This document shows, in pieces, positions 7,501 to 15,177 of a stretch of 35,520 bases of DNA (within the stretch, counting starts at the first letter, position 1; the number at the start of each line of letters is the position of its first letter). The position numbers were made by a program, and so were the translations under genes. This DNA comes from an uncultured Pseudomonadota bacterium (GTDB lineage: Bacteria; Pseudomonadota; Gammaproteobacteria; Steroidobacterales; Steroidobacteraceae). The stretch is from contig CADEFQ010000020.1 of NCBI GenBank assembly GCA_902826635.1, positions 29,260 to 64,779 of the forward strand, in the 5' to 3' direction. The notes beneath the pieces are model-generated. The model ran no database searches. It was given only the letters and a program-made list of their open reading frames with translations, and was not told where the DNA came from.

Positions 7501-8613
7501 ATGAAACTCGAAGGAATCCGGGTCATCGACCTGTCGCTATTCCTCCCGGGACCGCACTTCACGATGATGATGGCGGACCACGGCGCGGAAGTGATCAAGG
7601 TGGAGCCCCCGGGGGAAGGTGAACCGAACCGTCATATCGGGGCGCGCGAAGACGGCGTCAGCATCTTCTTCAGGAACACCCATCGCGGCAAGCGCAGCGT
7701 CACGCTCAACCTCAAGGACCCCACGCAGCGCGACGCGCTGCTTGCCCTCGCCGCGACCGCCGATGTATTCGTCGAGGCATTCCGCCCCGGCGCCGTCGAT
7801 CGGCTCGGCGTCGGCTATGCGCAAGTCGCGGCACGCAATCCGCGCATCGTCTACTGCTCGGTTTCGGCGTTCGGCCAGACCGGCCCCTATCGCGACCGGC
7901 CAGCGCACGACCTCGCGACCGAAGCGATGGCGGGTGTCGTGAGCCTCGGTCTCGGCGAAAACGGAGACCCGGTGATTCCGCACGTGCCGGCGGCAGATAT
8001 GGCGGCGTCGATGCTCGCGCTGTCGGGCGTGCTGATGGCGCTGCTGCGGCGGGCGCAGACCGGCGTCGGCGACTACCTCGACATCTCGATGCACGATTCG
8101 ATCCTCGCGTGGACGCCGAACGTCACGGGCGACGTGTTCGCGCTCAAGCGCGCGCCCATCGTCAAGCACGAACGTTCGCTCGGCGGCAGCGCCTTCTACC
8201 GCGTCTATCGCACGCGCGACGATCGCCATGTCGTGCTCGGCGGCCAGGAGCCGAAGTTCATCCGCACTCTCCTCGGCGAGCTCGGCCGGCCCGATTTAAT
8301 TCCGCTGTGCGAGCGCGGCCCCGGCCCGCACCAGGCGCCCGTGATCGAGTTCCTGGGCGGACTGTTCGCATCCCGCACACAGGCCGAGTGGATCGACTGG
8401 TTCCGCGACAAGGACATCTGTTTCGCACCGGTGAAAAACCTGCGTGAGGCCTTTGACGACCCGCACGCCCAAGCCCGGGGCATGCGCCTCGTCGACCCGG
8501 ACGGCCACGAACACATCGGCATCCCGATCAAGTTCGCGCGCGAGCCGGGACGGGTGGATTACACGCTGCCCGCACAAGGCGAGCACACGACGCAGTATTT
8601 CGGGGATCTATAG
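7501..8613 (+). CDS. CaiB/BaiF family CoA-transferase (second of the operon)
   Basis: A 370-residue member of the family following the previous transferase by 10 bp. It begins MKLEGIRVIDLSLFLPGPHF, then MADHGAEVIKVEPPGEGEP, HRGKRSVTLNLKDPTQRDAL and NPRIVYCSVSAFGQTGPY. The active-site region reads RPAHDLATEAMAGV. D137 is preceded by histidine and lacks the usual D-x-x-x-Q spacing, which recalls alpha-methylacyl-CoA racemase relatives more than formyl-CoA transferase. It is clearly different from the transferase just upstream, so this is not a recent duplication. It is the last gene of the operon; a GC-rich hairpin follows. Confidence 0.9.
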   Translation: MKLEGIRVIDLSLFLPGPHFTMMMADHGAEVIKVEPPGEGEPNRHIGAREDGVSIFFRNTHRGKRSVTLNLKDPTQRDALLALAATADVFVEAFRPGAVDRLGVGYAQVAARNPRIVYCSVSAFGQTGPYRDRPAHDLATEAMAGVVSLGLGENGDPVIPHVPAADMAASMLALSGVLMALLRRAQTGVGDYLDISMHDSILAWTPNVTGDVFALKRAPIVKHERSLGGSAFYRVYRTRDDRHVVLGGQEPKFIRTLLGELGRPDLIPLCERGPGPHQAPVIEFLGGLFASRTQAEWIDWFRDKDICFAPVKNLREAFDDPHAQARGMRLVDPDGHEHIGIPIKFAREPGRVDYTLPAQGEHTTQYFGDL

Positions 8614-8621
8614 TTCGCCGT

Positions 8622-8646
8622 CGCGCGGCGCCGACAGGGCCGCGCG
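8622..8646. terminator. 8-bp GC-rich hairpin after the CoA-transferase operon
   Basis: CGCGCGGC (8622-8629) pairs perfectly with GCCGCGCG (8639-8646) around a 9-base loop, starting 9 bases after the last stop codon. There is no T-run, so it is not a canonical intrinsic terminator; it may be a weak terminator or protect the 3' end of the message. Confidence 0.4.
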
Positions 8647-8773
8647 TGAAGCACGTCACAAATTTCCCTTCATGGAGCGCGCCCGTGCGACCGGCGGCAG
8701 CCAGTCGGCTGCGCCCCGAGGGGCCGGCCCTTACACTGCTCGGGTCCCGGGTCCGGCTACGCAGGAGGGTGTC

Positions 8774-9475
8774 ATGGGACTGTCGGAGACGATCGTCGCG
8801 GCCGTGATCGGCGCGTCCGCCACGTTGAGCGCGGCGGGATTTCAACTGATGAAGGCGCGATCGCAGTCGACCGTGCGGCCGCGCCGCAGCGCGTTGCGGG
8901 CAGCGCTGACGCTCGTCGCGCTCGTGGTCGCGTCCGCGGTCGGCGGGTACGCTTATTCCGAGCTGCGGGCTGACGATGCGCGGCAGGACATCGCACGCCT
9001 GCGCGCCGAAATCGGCAGCCAGTTGCAGGCCCTCGCGATCGCCGACGAGAAGCGCGCCGAAACGATGCAGGCAGCACCACCCGTCGTATCGTCGGAGGCT
9101 CTGGTGCAGCTCGCGCCCTGCGTGCGCAACGGCGCTGAAGGCGATGGCCCCACGCCGCTCTGCGACCCGGCGTCGGCCACTCCCGTGACGCTCTGCACCC
9201 AGATTCCCGCGACGGCCGAACGCCTCGGTAGCGATCGCTACTCCCGGCCGCTCGATGGAGCCGGCGATTGGCAGTCGCACACCAACGAAACCGCCGACCA
9301 GACTGTCGATGTCGCGTTCGTCGATGCCTCGCCGACCTACGCGGCGGCTGCGGGCCTGGTTCCCGTGTGCGTCAACGTGTCGAATGAAGATCCCGTGCAC
9401 GCCCGCATCGCGCGGATCGTCGTGCGGTATCGGGCGCAGCCTGTGCCGCCGCAGCCGGCGGTCGCCTCGCGCTGA
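8774..9475 (+). CDS. hypothetical membrane-anchored protein
   Basis: Not recognised. A 233-residue product with a strong ribosome-binding site (AGGAGGG, 8763-8769). Two hydrophobic stretches lie near the N-terminus (residues about 5-26 and 42-63, the second reading LVALVVASAVGGYAYSEL). A short heptad-like stretch (DIARLRAEIGSQLQALAIAD) suggests a brief coiled coil. The rest looks soluble and extracytoplasmic and holds four spaced cysteines (APCVRNG, PLCDPA, TLCTQI, VPVCVN), which may form disulfides. It is isolated: the CoA-transferase operon lies before it and an antiporter faces it. A TACACT element at 8734-8739 could be its -10. Confidence 0.65.
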   Translation: MGLSETIVAAVIGASATLSAAGFQLMKARSQSTVRPRRSALRAALTLVALVVASAVGGYAYSELRADDARQDIARLRAEIGSQLQALAIADEKRAETMQAAPPVVSSEALVQLAPCVRNGAEGDGPTPLCDPASATPVTLCTQIPATAERLGSDRYSRPLDGAGDWQSHTNETADQTVDVAFVDASPTYAAAAGLVPVCVNVSNEDPVHARIARIVVRYRAQPVPPQPAVASR

Positions 9476-9528
9476 GCTCACGGCCAGACGCAATGGCCGA
9501 CGACTGACCGCCACCACGACGCCTCCAG

Positions 9529-9577
9529 CCCTTCGCTGTTCGCCCTTCGCCCTTCGCCCTTCGCTCTTCGCCCGTCG
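9529..9577. repeat. seven tandem heptamers, CNNTTCG
   Basis: Seven consecutive 7-bp units fill 49 bp without a gap: CCCTTCG, CTGTTCG, CCCTTCG x3, CTCTTCG, CCCGTCG. Positions 2-3 vary and the rest is nearly fixed. The array lies in the short gap between the convergent orphan gene and the antiporter and ends 3 bp before the antiporter stop codon. The same unit recurs in the right arm of the inverted repeat at 32000-32037. Confidence 0.85.
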
Positions 9578-9580
9578 CCG

Positions 9581-11560
9581 CTATCCGGCGAGCAGGAGCG
9601 CCTCCGCGTGCTCGATCGCCTCGGGCTGGCCGTACACGACGACGATATCGCCTTCCCGCAGCACGGTGCCCTCTTCCGGTTCGCGCCCGAGAATGCCCTG
9701 CCGGCGAATGCCGGTGAACGCCACCTCGGCGCCGCGCCCGCGCACTTCCGCCAGCGTGCGCCCCACCGCCCACGACCCCGGCGGCAGCACGATCGATTTC
9801 AGCTCTTCGCGAAACGCGTGCGTCTCATCGATCGGGCGCGCATCATCGCGCCGGAAGATGCTGCGCAGCGCGGCGTAGCGGTTGCTGCGGATCTCGCCGA
9901 CCGTGCGCAGCACGCGCGCCGGGGGAACCTGCAGTTGCACGAGCACGTGCGAGACGAGCATCAGGCTTGCCTCGAAGGTTTCCGGCACGACCTCGGTCGC
10001 GCCCGCCGCCTTGAGTTCCGTCAGGCGCGAATCGTCCTGCGTGCGCACGAGTACGGGCACATCACCGCGCAAGCGGCGGATCGAACGCAGGATGCCGATC
10101 GACACCGCGGGATTCGCGAATGTGATGATCACGGCGCTCGCGCTGGCGAGGCCGACTTTCGTCAGCACGTCCTCGTCCGCTGAATCACCGAACACCACCG
10201 GGTCGCCGGCCTGCCGGGCGGCGCGGATGCGCACCGGATCAAGGTCGAGTGCGATGTACTCGAAGCCCTGGGTCTCGAGCACGCGCGCGATGTTCTGGCC
10301 GACGCGCCCGAAGCCGCACAGCACGACATGCTCGCGCTTCGCGACCGCGTCGGCCGCCTCGTTTTCGCGAGTCAGCGCCGTCGTCCGCGGGCCTCGCTCG
10401 CGCAGCACGAAGCGCGCAATGGGCTTGTTGTTGCTGAGGATCAGCGGGCTCAGCACCATCGAGAGCACGATCGCGACGAGGAGCGGCTGCACGATCGCCG
10501 GGTCGGCGGCCCCGCTCTGCAGCAGGATCGTCAGGATCGCGACGCCGAATTCACCGCCGATCGAAAGCACGACTCCCGTGCGCACCGACTTGAAGGTCGA
10601 TTTCTCATAGGTGCGCACGGCGAGCGACGCGCACAACCACTTGACGATCAGGAGGCTCGCGAGCACGGCGGAAATCAACAGGAATTCCTGCCACAGGAGG
10701 CCCACGTCGAGCAGCGTGCCGACCGAGATGAAGAAGAGGCCGAGCAGGATGTCGCGGAACGGACGGATCACCGACTCGATCTGGTGCCGGTATTCCGTCT
10801 CCGCGAGCATCATGCCGGCGAGGAATGCGCCGAGTGCCATCGAAAGGCCCGCGAGGTGCGAAGTCCACGCGGATGCGAGCACGACGAACAGCACCGCCAG
10901 TGTGAACAGTTCGCGCAACCTGCTGTGCGCGATCTCGTAGAAGAGCGGGCGCAACAACCAACGCCCCGCCGCCCACACGACTCCGATCGCGAGCACGCCG
11001 CCGACTACCGCGCTGACGCTCGTCGCGAGCGAGAATTCTTCGCCGCCGCGCGCCAACGCCGAGGCGAGCGCCAGCAGCGGTACGAAGGCGATGTCCTGGA
11101 ACAGCAGCACGCTGAAGGCGAGTCGGCCGTGGGTGCGGTTCAGTTCGGCCTGGTCGGTGAGCTGATGCAGGATGATCGCCGTCGAGCTCATCGCGACCGC
11201 GCCACCGAGCACGATCGCGAGCACGACCGGCACGTCGAACAGCACGCCGATCAGCGCGAACGCCCCGGAGGTCAGGAACACCTGCAACGAGCCGAGCCCG
11301 AAGACCTCGCGGCGAGTGGCGATCATCCGCGGCCAGGAAAACTCGAGACCGAGCGTGAAGAGCAGGAACACCACGCCGAGCTCGGCGAGCAGGTTGGTGG
11401 TGTCGGAGGCGACGAAGATGCCGACCGCATGGGTGCCGAGCACCATGCCGACCGCAAGATAGCCGAGGATCGCCGGCAGGCCGAGGCGACGTGCAATCGT
11501 CACGACCACGACGGCGGCGGCGAGGAGGATCAGGATCTGGGTGAGAGGCGCGACGGTCAC
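9581..11560 (-). CDS. KefB-type monovalent cation:proton antiporter (CPA2) with RCK domains
   Basis: A 659-residue inner-membrane antiporter. Residues about 1-385 are the Na+/H+-exchanger-type membrane domain with a dozen or so hydrophobic helices (for example AELGVVFLLFTLGLEFSW and GGAVAMSSTAIILHQLTD). A Rossmann-type RCK_N/TrkA-N domain follows (EHVVLCGFGRVGQNIARVLE, then ALDLDPVRI and VVFGDSADEDVLTKVG). A C-terminal RCK_C/TrkA-C domain covers about 570-655. This is the full KefB/KefC-like architecture for nucleotide-gated K+ or Na+ efflux. GTG start with no strong ribosome-binding site. It lies 42 bp behind the TolQ/ExbD operon in the same direction, with a possible TATATT -10 in that gap, so it may be the last operon member or have its own promoter. 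Confidence 0.93.
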   Translation of the reverse strand: MTVAPLTQILILLAAAVVVVTIARRLGLPAILGYLAVGMVLGTHAVGIFVASDTTNLLAELGVVFLLFTLGLEFSWPRMIATRREVFGLGSLQVFLTSGAFALIGVLFDVPVVLAIVLGGAVAMSSTAIILHQLTDQAELNRTHGRLAFSVLLFQDIAFVPLLALASALARGGEEFSLATSVSAVVGGVLAIGVVWAAGRWLLRPLFYEIAHSRLRELFTLAVLFVVLASAWTSHLAGLSMALGAFLAGMMLAETEYRHQIESVIRPFRDILLGLFFISVGTLLDVGLLWQEFLLISAVLASLLIVKWLCASLAVRTYEKSTFKSVRTGVVLSIGGEFGVAILTILLQSGAADPAIVQPLLVAIVLSMVLSPLILSNNKPIARFVLRERGPRTTALTRENEAADAVAKREHVVLCGFGRVGQNIARVLETQGFEYIALDLDPVRIRAARQAGDPVVFGDSADEDVLTKVGLASASAVIITFANPAVSIGILRSIRRLRGDVPVLVRTQDDSRLTELKAAGATEVVPETFEASLMLVSHVLVQLQVPPARVLRTVGEIRSNRYAALRSIFRRDDARPIDETHAFREELKSIVLPPGSWAVGRTLAEVRGRGAEVAFTGIRRQGILGREPEEGTVLREGDIVVVYGQPEAIEHAEALLLAG

Positions 11561-11602
11561 CGGGCCAAATATAGCCGATCGCGGAACGCCATCGGCTGAC
11601 CG

Positions 11603-11962
11603 TCAGGTGTTCATCAACACCGTGGTGTCGAAGCGCTCGAATCCGTGTATGGCCCGGCGGTAGGCGTTCAGCACCAGTTTTTCCGCGACCTTGTCGGAGC
11701 GCGGCGAGAGCAGCATGCGCAGCACCACGTCGTCGGCCGGGCGGGTGCGGTCCTCGCCGAGGAGTTGCTCGAGCACGCGCGTGACCCGGTGGACGAGTTC
11801 GTTGACGAAGCGCAGGTGCGCCGTGTCGCTCACCTGGTCGTTGCCCGGCCCATACGTGCTGCGCGCCTCCTCGGCAAGCTCGTGCAGGAAGGCGTTCAGG
11901 AGCCTCGCCTTGTCGAGCACGCGCAGTTCGGTGAAGTACTGGATCTCGGACTGCAGGTTCAC
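11603..11962 (-). CDS. small hypothetical protein at the end of the TolQ/ExbD operon
   Basis: Not recognised. A 119-residue, probably cytoplasmic, mainly helical and charged protein without signal peptide or membrane segment. It starts at a GTG with GAGG a few bases upstream, 22 bp after the AgmX/TonB-like gene. Sequence features: ELRVLDKARLLNAFLHELAE, RFVNELVHRVTRVLEQLLGE and KLVLNAYRRAIHGFERFDT. Close spacing and orientation tie it to the energised envelope complex. Confidence 0.7.
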   Translation of the reverse strand: MNLQSEIQYFTELRVLDKARLLNAFLHELAEEARSTYGPGNDQVSDTAHLRFVNELVHRVTRVLEQLLGEDRTRPADDVVLRMLLSPRSDKVAEKLVLNAYRRAIHGFERFDTTVLMNT

Positions 11963-11984
11963 GCTCGCCTCGCGCGGGTCGCCC

Positions 11985-12908
11985 CTAGGCCGGGAAGAAA
12001 TCGATGGGCTTGGTCGTGGTGATCGTCGCCACGTCGCGCGCTTCGAAACGGAAGAGGCGCACGCGCGCGACGATCTTGCGCTCGAGTTCCGGGTCCTTGA
12101 TCTCGCTCGACACGACGCGGCACATCGTCACCTCGCCCGAAGGCGCTATGGTGAATTCGAGCACCATCTTACCCTGCAAATCGGGCTGCTCGCGCAGGGC
12201 GCGGCTGTAGAGCGCGTAAATGGCGCCCTTGTTGCGGTCGAACACGAGTTCGATTTCTTCGCGGCTGCGGGATGCCTTGCCACTCGCGCCCGAGCGCGTG
12301 ACGCCCTCACCGCGGCCACCCACCGGTACGCCGGAGGGCAGCCCCACACGGGTCGTATTGTGGCCTTCGAGGCTGCCAGCCCCGGCCCCGAATCCGCGAC
12401 TCGAACTGCTCGAGGCGATGCCGCCGCTCGCGGCGCCCACCTTCGAGGTGATCAGCGAGCGCTCGGCGCGGCTGTCGGCGCCGACTTCGCCCGTGAGGTT
12501 GCGCGTCTGCTCGACCGGCACTACCGGCAGGTTCTGGCGCAGGTCAGCGAGTTCGTCCTGGAACTGGTTGACGGCCTTCTGCGCCTTCTTGCGCGCTTCC
12601 TCGGTGCGGTCGACCGGCACCGGTTTCGGCGTGATGGCCGCGACCTTGACCTCGGGCTTCGGCTCTTCCTTCGGCTTCGGCGGCGGAGGCGGCGGCTCGG
12701 GCGGCTTGTAGTCGAGCATGACCTTCGCGAGGCGCTGCGGCACCTCTTCATGCACGGCACGCTCCGGCACGGGCAGGAACGGAATCACGACGATCGCCAC
12801 GACGACCGTGACGAGCGCGGTGACGAGGAATTTGCGCAGCCGCTCGCTCTCCTCCGGGTCGATGTCCCAGGGGAGCTCGAAATGCCTGTAGTACGGTCTC
12901 AACTCCAC
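11985..12908 (-). CDS. AgmX/PglI C-terminal-type, TonB-like energy transducer
   Basis: A 307-residue protein predicted to be anchored in the inner membrane and to reach across the periplasm. One transmembrane helix at residues about 28-46 (ALVTVVVAIVVIPFLPV) is followed by a proline/lysine spacer (YKPPEPPPPPPKPKEEPKPE), a short coiled coil (TEEARKKAQKAVNQFQDELA), a Gly/Ser-rich linker, and a TonB-C/AgmX-like domain with GKMVLEFTIAPSGEVTMCRV and DPELERKIVARVRLFRFEA. The GTG at 12908 is chosen because AGGAG stands 6 bases upstream; upstream in-frame codons are arginine-rich nonsense. Behind TolQ and two ExbD genes it is the natural force-transmitting partner. AgmX/GltG of Myxococcus is the best-known relative by architecture. 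Confidence 0.85.
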   Translation of the reverse strand: MELRPYYRHFELPWDIDPEESERLRKFLVTALVTVVVAIVVIPFLPVPERAVHEEVPQRLAKVMLDYKPPEPPPPPPKPKEEPKPEVKVAAITPKPVPVDRTEEARKKAQKAVNQFQDELADLRQNLPVVPVEQTRNLTGEVGADSRAERSLITSKVGAASGGIASSSSSRGFGAGAGSLEGHNTTRVGLPSGVPVGGRGEGVTRSGASGKASRSREEIELVFDRNKGAIYALYSRALREQPDLQGKMVLEFTIAPSGEVTMCRVVSSEIKDPELERKIVARVRLFRFEARDVATITTTKPIDFFPA

Positions 12909-12924
12909 GTGCGGCTCCTGTCGG

Positions 12925-13446
12925 TCACGCGGGCTTGAAGCCGGCCGGCACCGGCTTCTCCTTCTGCAGCGTCGCGAGCGAGATTCGCCCGTAGTCCGCA
13001 TCCGTGCAGGTCGCCATCACCTTCTTCAGCACGTCGTACGGGATCGACTTGTCGCCGAGGATCGTGATCTCGCGGGCGGCCAGGTCCTTTTCCGTCATCG
13101 CGCGCCCGACCAGCATCGGACGCTTGAGGGCCGCGCGCAGCGGCTCGATCAGCGGCCCGTTCGACGCACGGATGGCGGCGAGCGAGGTGACGTGTTCACC
13201 CTGCACGAAAAGATCGGTGGTCGTCACCATCAGCACCACCGAATCCTTCGGTTGCGCCTGCGCGATCGACTGCGGGATCTCGATGCCCTTGGTGTTCTGG
13301 ATGACCTCTACTTCCGTCGAATAGACGAGCAGGAACATCACGAGCACGGTCAGGATGTCGATCATCGGGATGAGGTTCAGTTCGAGTTCGCCCCGGTGGC
13401 GCTCGTGGCTCTTCGCCATGCGGCGTGCGCGGCCCGACATGCTCAT
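12925..13446 (-). CDS. ExbD/TolR family biopolymer transporter (second copy)
   Basis: A 173-residue protein with a single N-terminal transmembrane helix and a periplasmic domain. ELNLIPMIDILTVLVMFLLV carries the conserved aspartate (in PMID) that takes part in proton flow through ExbD/TolR motors. The periplasmic part ends ITILGDKSIPYDVLKKVMAT, the ExbD pattern. The ATG overlaps the stop of the other ExbD gene (ATGA). Two unlike ExbD copies beside one ExbB/TolQ is the AglR-AglQ-AglS arrangement of myxobacterial gliding motors. Confidence 0.92.
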   Translation of the reverse strand: MSMSGRARRMAKSHERHRGELELNLIPMIDILTVLVMFLLVYSTEVEVIQNTKGIEIPQSIAQAQPKDSVVLMVTTTDLFVQGEHVTSLAAIRASNGPLIEPLRAALKRPMLVGRAMTEKDLAAREITILGDKSIPYDVLKKVMATCTDADYGRISLATLQKEKPVPAGFKPA

Positions 13447-13973
13447 GAGCCACCCCTCGTCGTTCCGTCCATCGCGGGCGCGTCGCCGATCGAGATGTCG
13501 GGAAAGAGTTCTGCCTGAACGGTTTGCCCGGCGTTCACGACTTCGAGCACGCGCACCTTGTCCATCACCTGCACGAGCGTGTCGTACGGCGTATCGGACT
13601 CGAGGAGGATGGTGGCGGCTGTCATTTCGGGAAACTTCGCCTTCACGCGCTGCAGATAGCTCGTCAGTCCGTCGTAGTCGTAGCCCGCCGCGCTGCTTGG
13701 CAGTGGCGCGAGCGGCCCGCTGTTGCGGTCGGCGACGATCAATTCATCCTTGCGCACGATCACCTCGAGCTGCAGGCCTTTCGGCGGCTCCCGGAACTCG
13801 GAGAGCTGCGCCGGCAGGTTGAGCTCGAGGATCACGGTCCGCGAGAACACGGCGGTCATCAGCAGGAAGGTCACGAGCACGATGAAGATGTCGATCATCG
13901 GCACGAGCAGCAGCTCGGCCGGACGACGTCCACGCCGCGCGATCTTCCGGGCCTCGAATGAGGACCTGCGCAT
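13443..13973 (-). CDS. ExbD/TolR family biopolymer transporter (first copy)
   Basis: A 176-residue stator partner of TolQ/ExbB. LLLVPMIDIFIVLVTFLLMT holds the transmembrane helix with the conserved aspartate. The periplasmic domain includes LELNLPAQLSEFREPPKGLQ and TILLESDTPYDTLVQVMDKV. A good ribosome-binding site (AGGAG, 6 bases before the ATG) and a 16-bp gap to the TolQ gene show operon membership. It is clearly diverged from the next ExbD copy, so the two probably have separate roles. Confidence 0.92.
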   Translation of the reverse strand: MRRSSFEARKIARRGRRPAELLLVPMIDIFIVLVTFLLMTAVFSRTVILELNLPAQLSEFREPPKGLQLEVIVRKDELIVADRNSGPLAPLPSSAAGYDYDGLTSYLQRVKAKFPEMTAATILLESDTPYDTLVQVMDKVRVLEVVNAGQTVQAELFPDISIGDAPAMDGTTRGGS

Positions 13974-13989
13974 CGCTGGCTCCTGGCGC

Positions 13990-14643
13990 CTAGGCCGCGG
14001 CCGGAGCGTCGGGGCGACGCTCGGTGATGGAGTTCAGGAACTTCACCGACGCCATCTCGAGGCTGTCGATCAGCGCCGTGGTGCGCGACTGCAGCCAGGC
14101 GTGGATGAACAGCAGCGGCACCGCGGTCAGGAGGCCGAAGGCCGTGCAGTTCATCGCGACCGAGATGCTCGCCGACAGCAGGTTGGCCTTCTCGGCCGGG
14201 TTCACGGTCGCGACCGCCGCAAACGCGTGGATCAGGCCGAACACGGTGCCGAGGAGACCGAGCAGCGTCGCGAGGTTGGCGAAGGTCGCGAGATAGTGGG
14301 TGCGCCGTTCGATCTTCGGCACGACTTCCATCAGGCTCTCTTCCATCGCCTTCTCGATGTCGTCACGGCGGCGGGCCGACGCGACGCGCGCGAGGCCGTA
14401 GTTCAGGATCTGGCCGATCGCCGAATCCGACTTCGACGTGAGCTGCACGGCCGAACGGAAATCACCGCGCTGCAGGTACGGCGTGATCTCCGCCCACAGC
14501 GAGCGGTTGCGGCGCCCCACGTTCCACAGATAGATGAAGCGCTCGGCCGCGATTGCGAGCCCGAGCACCAGAACGACGGCGATGGGGATCATGAACCCTC
14601 CGCCACCCTGGAAAAAACGGACCATCGAACTATAGAGTTCCAT
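13990..14643 (-). CDS. MotA/TolQ/ExbB proton channel family protein
   Basis: A 217-residue inner-membrane motor subunit. One helix lies near the N-terminus (GFMIPIAVVLVLGLAIAAER) and two near the C-terminus, the first being the family hallmark (LATLLGLLGTVFGLIHAFAA), the second ISVAMNCTAFGLLTAVPLLF. I chose the ATG at 14643, which has GAGGAG 8 bases upstream; a GTG three codons earlier at 14652 is less likely. With the two ExbD proteins it should make a proton-motive-force-driven stator. Confidence 0.93.
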   Translation of the reverse strand: MELYSSMVRFFQGGGGFMIPIAVVLVLGLAIAAERFIYLWNVGRRNRSLWAEITPYLQRGDFRSAVQLTSKSDSAIGQILNYGLARVASARRRDDIEKAMEESLMEVVPKIERRTHYLATFANLATLLGLLGTVFGLIHAFAAVATVNPAEKANLLSASISVAMNCTAFGLLTAVPLLFIHAWLQSRTTALIDSLEMASVKFLNSITERRPDAPAAA

Positions 14644-14718
14644 CGACTTCACTCCTCGAAAGAATCAGGCAAGCCAAGCGGCACCAAACTGAATGACATA
14701 ACTTCAAAAAACTGCGAC

Positions 14719-15177
14719 CTATTTCTCAGCTTTGTCGGTACGCGTCACGGCATCGGGCTTGAGCGCGTCGTAGTAGCGGTTTTCACGGCGAAACACGTCA
14801 CGGTCCACCGGGGCGAGGACCTCGTCGAGCAGGCTGTTCGCCGGCCGGCCCATCAGGTCCCCGAGATCCGACTGCTTCCAGGGCACGATGTAGAGCACCT
14901 TCGGCAGTTCGCGGTTGCCCGTGATCTGGGTGGCATCGAGTTCAAGGCGATCCATCACCCGCTTCGAATCGCCCGGCTTCGTGGCGGGCGCGGGGGGCGA
15001 CTGCGTCGGCGCGGTGGCGCGCGGCGCGGCAGCCGGGGCGGCAGCCGGGGCGGCCGGTGGCGGTGAGGTCACCACGCGCGGCTCGATCGATTCCGGCCTC
15101 GGTGGCTCCTGCGCTTCGACGAGCGACGCAGCGAGCGGCGCCATCAGTGCGAATGCGATCAGGGAAATGACTCTCAT
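14719..15177 (-). CDS. exported Pro/Ala-rich protein of unknown function
   Basis: Not recognised beyond its context. A 152-residue product with a Sec signal peptide (MRVISLIAFALMAPLAASLVEA), a Pro/Ala-rich linker containing short tandem repeats (residues about 37-68), and a compact C-terminal part (RVMDRLELDATQITGNRELP, then LPKVLYIVPWKQSDLGDLMG). The start overlaps the stop of the upstream TPR gene (ATGA). The LPKVLYIVPWK segment looks conserved enough to mark a family found beside TolQ/ExbD genes. Likely a periplasmic component of the energised complex (inference). Confidence 0.72.
   Translation of the reverse strand: MRVISLIAFALMAPLAASLVEAQEPPRPESIEPRVVTSPPPAAPAAAPAAAPRATAPTQSPPAPATKPGDSKRVMDRLELDATQITGNRELPKVLYIVPWKQSDLGDLMGRPANSLLDEVLAPVDRDVFRRENRYYDALKPDAVTRTDKAEK

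Noticed and set aside
10328-11599. A 423-codon open frame antisense to the KefB gene
   Set aside because: Glu/Arg/His-rich product typical of antisense frames of membrane-protein genes.
15031-15056. Short tandem GC-rich repeat in the Pro/Ala-rich exported protein
   Set aside because: Explained by codons for the Ala/Pro linker; no sign of an independent element.
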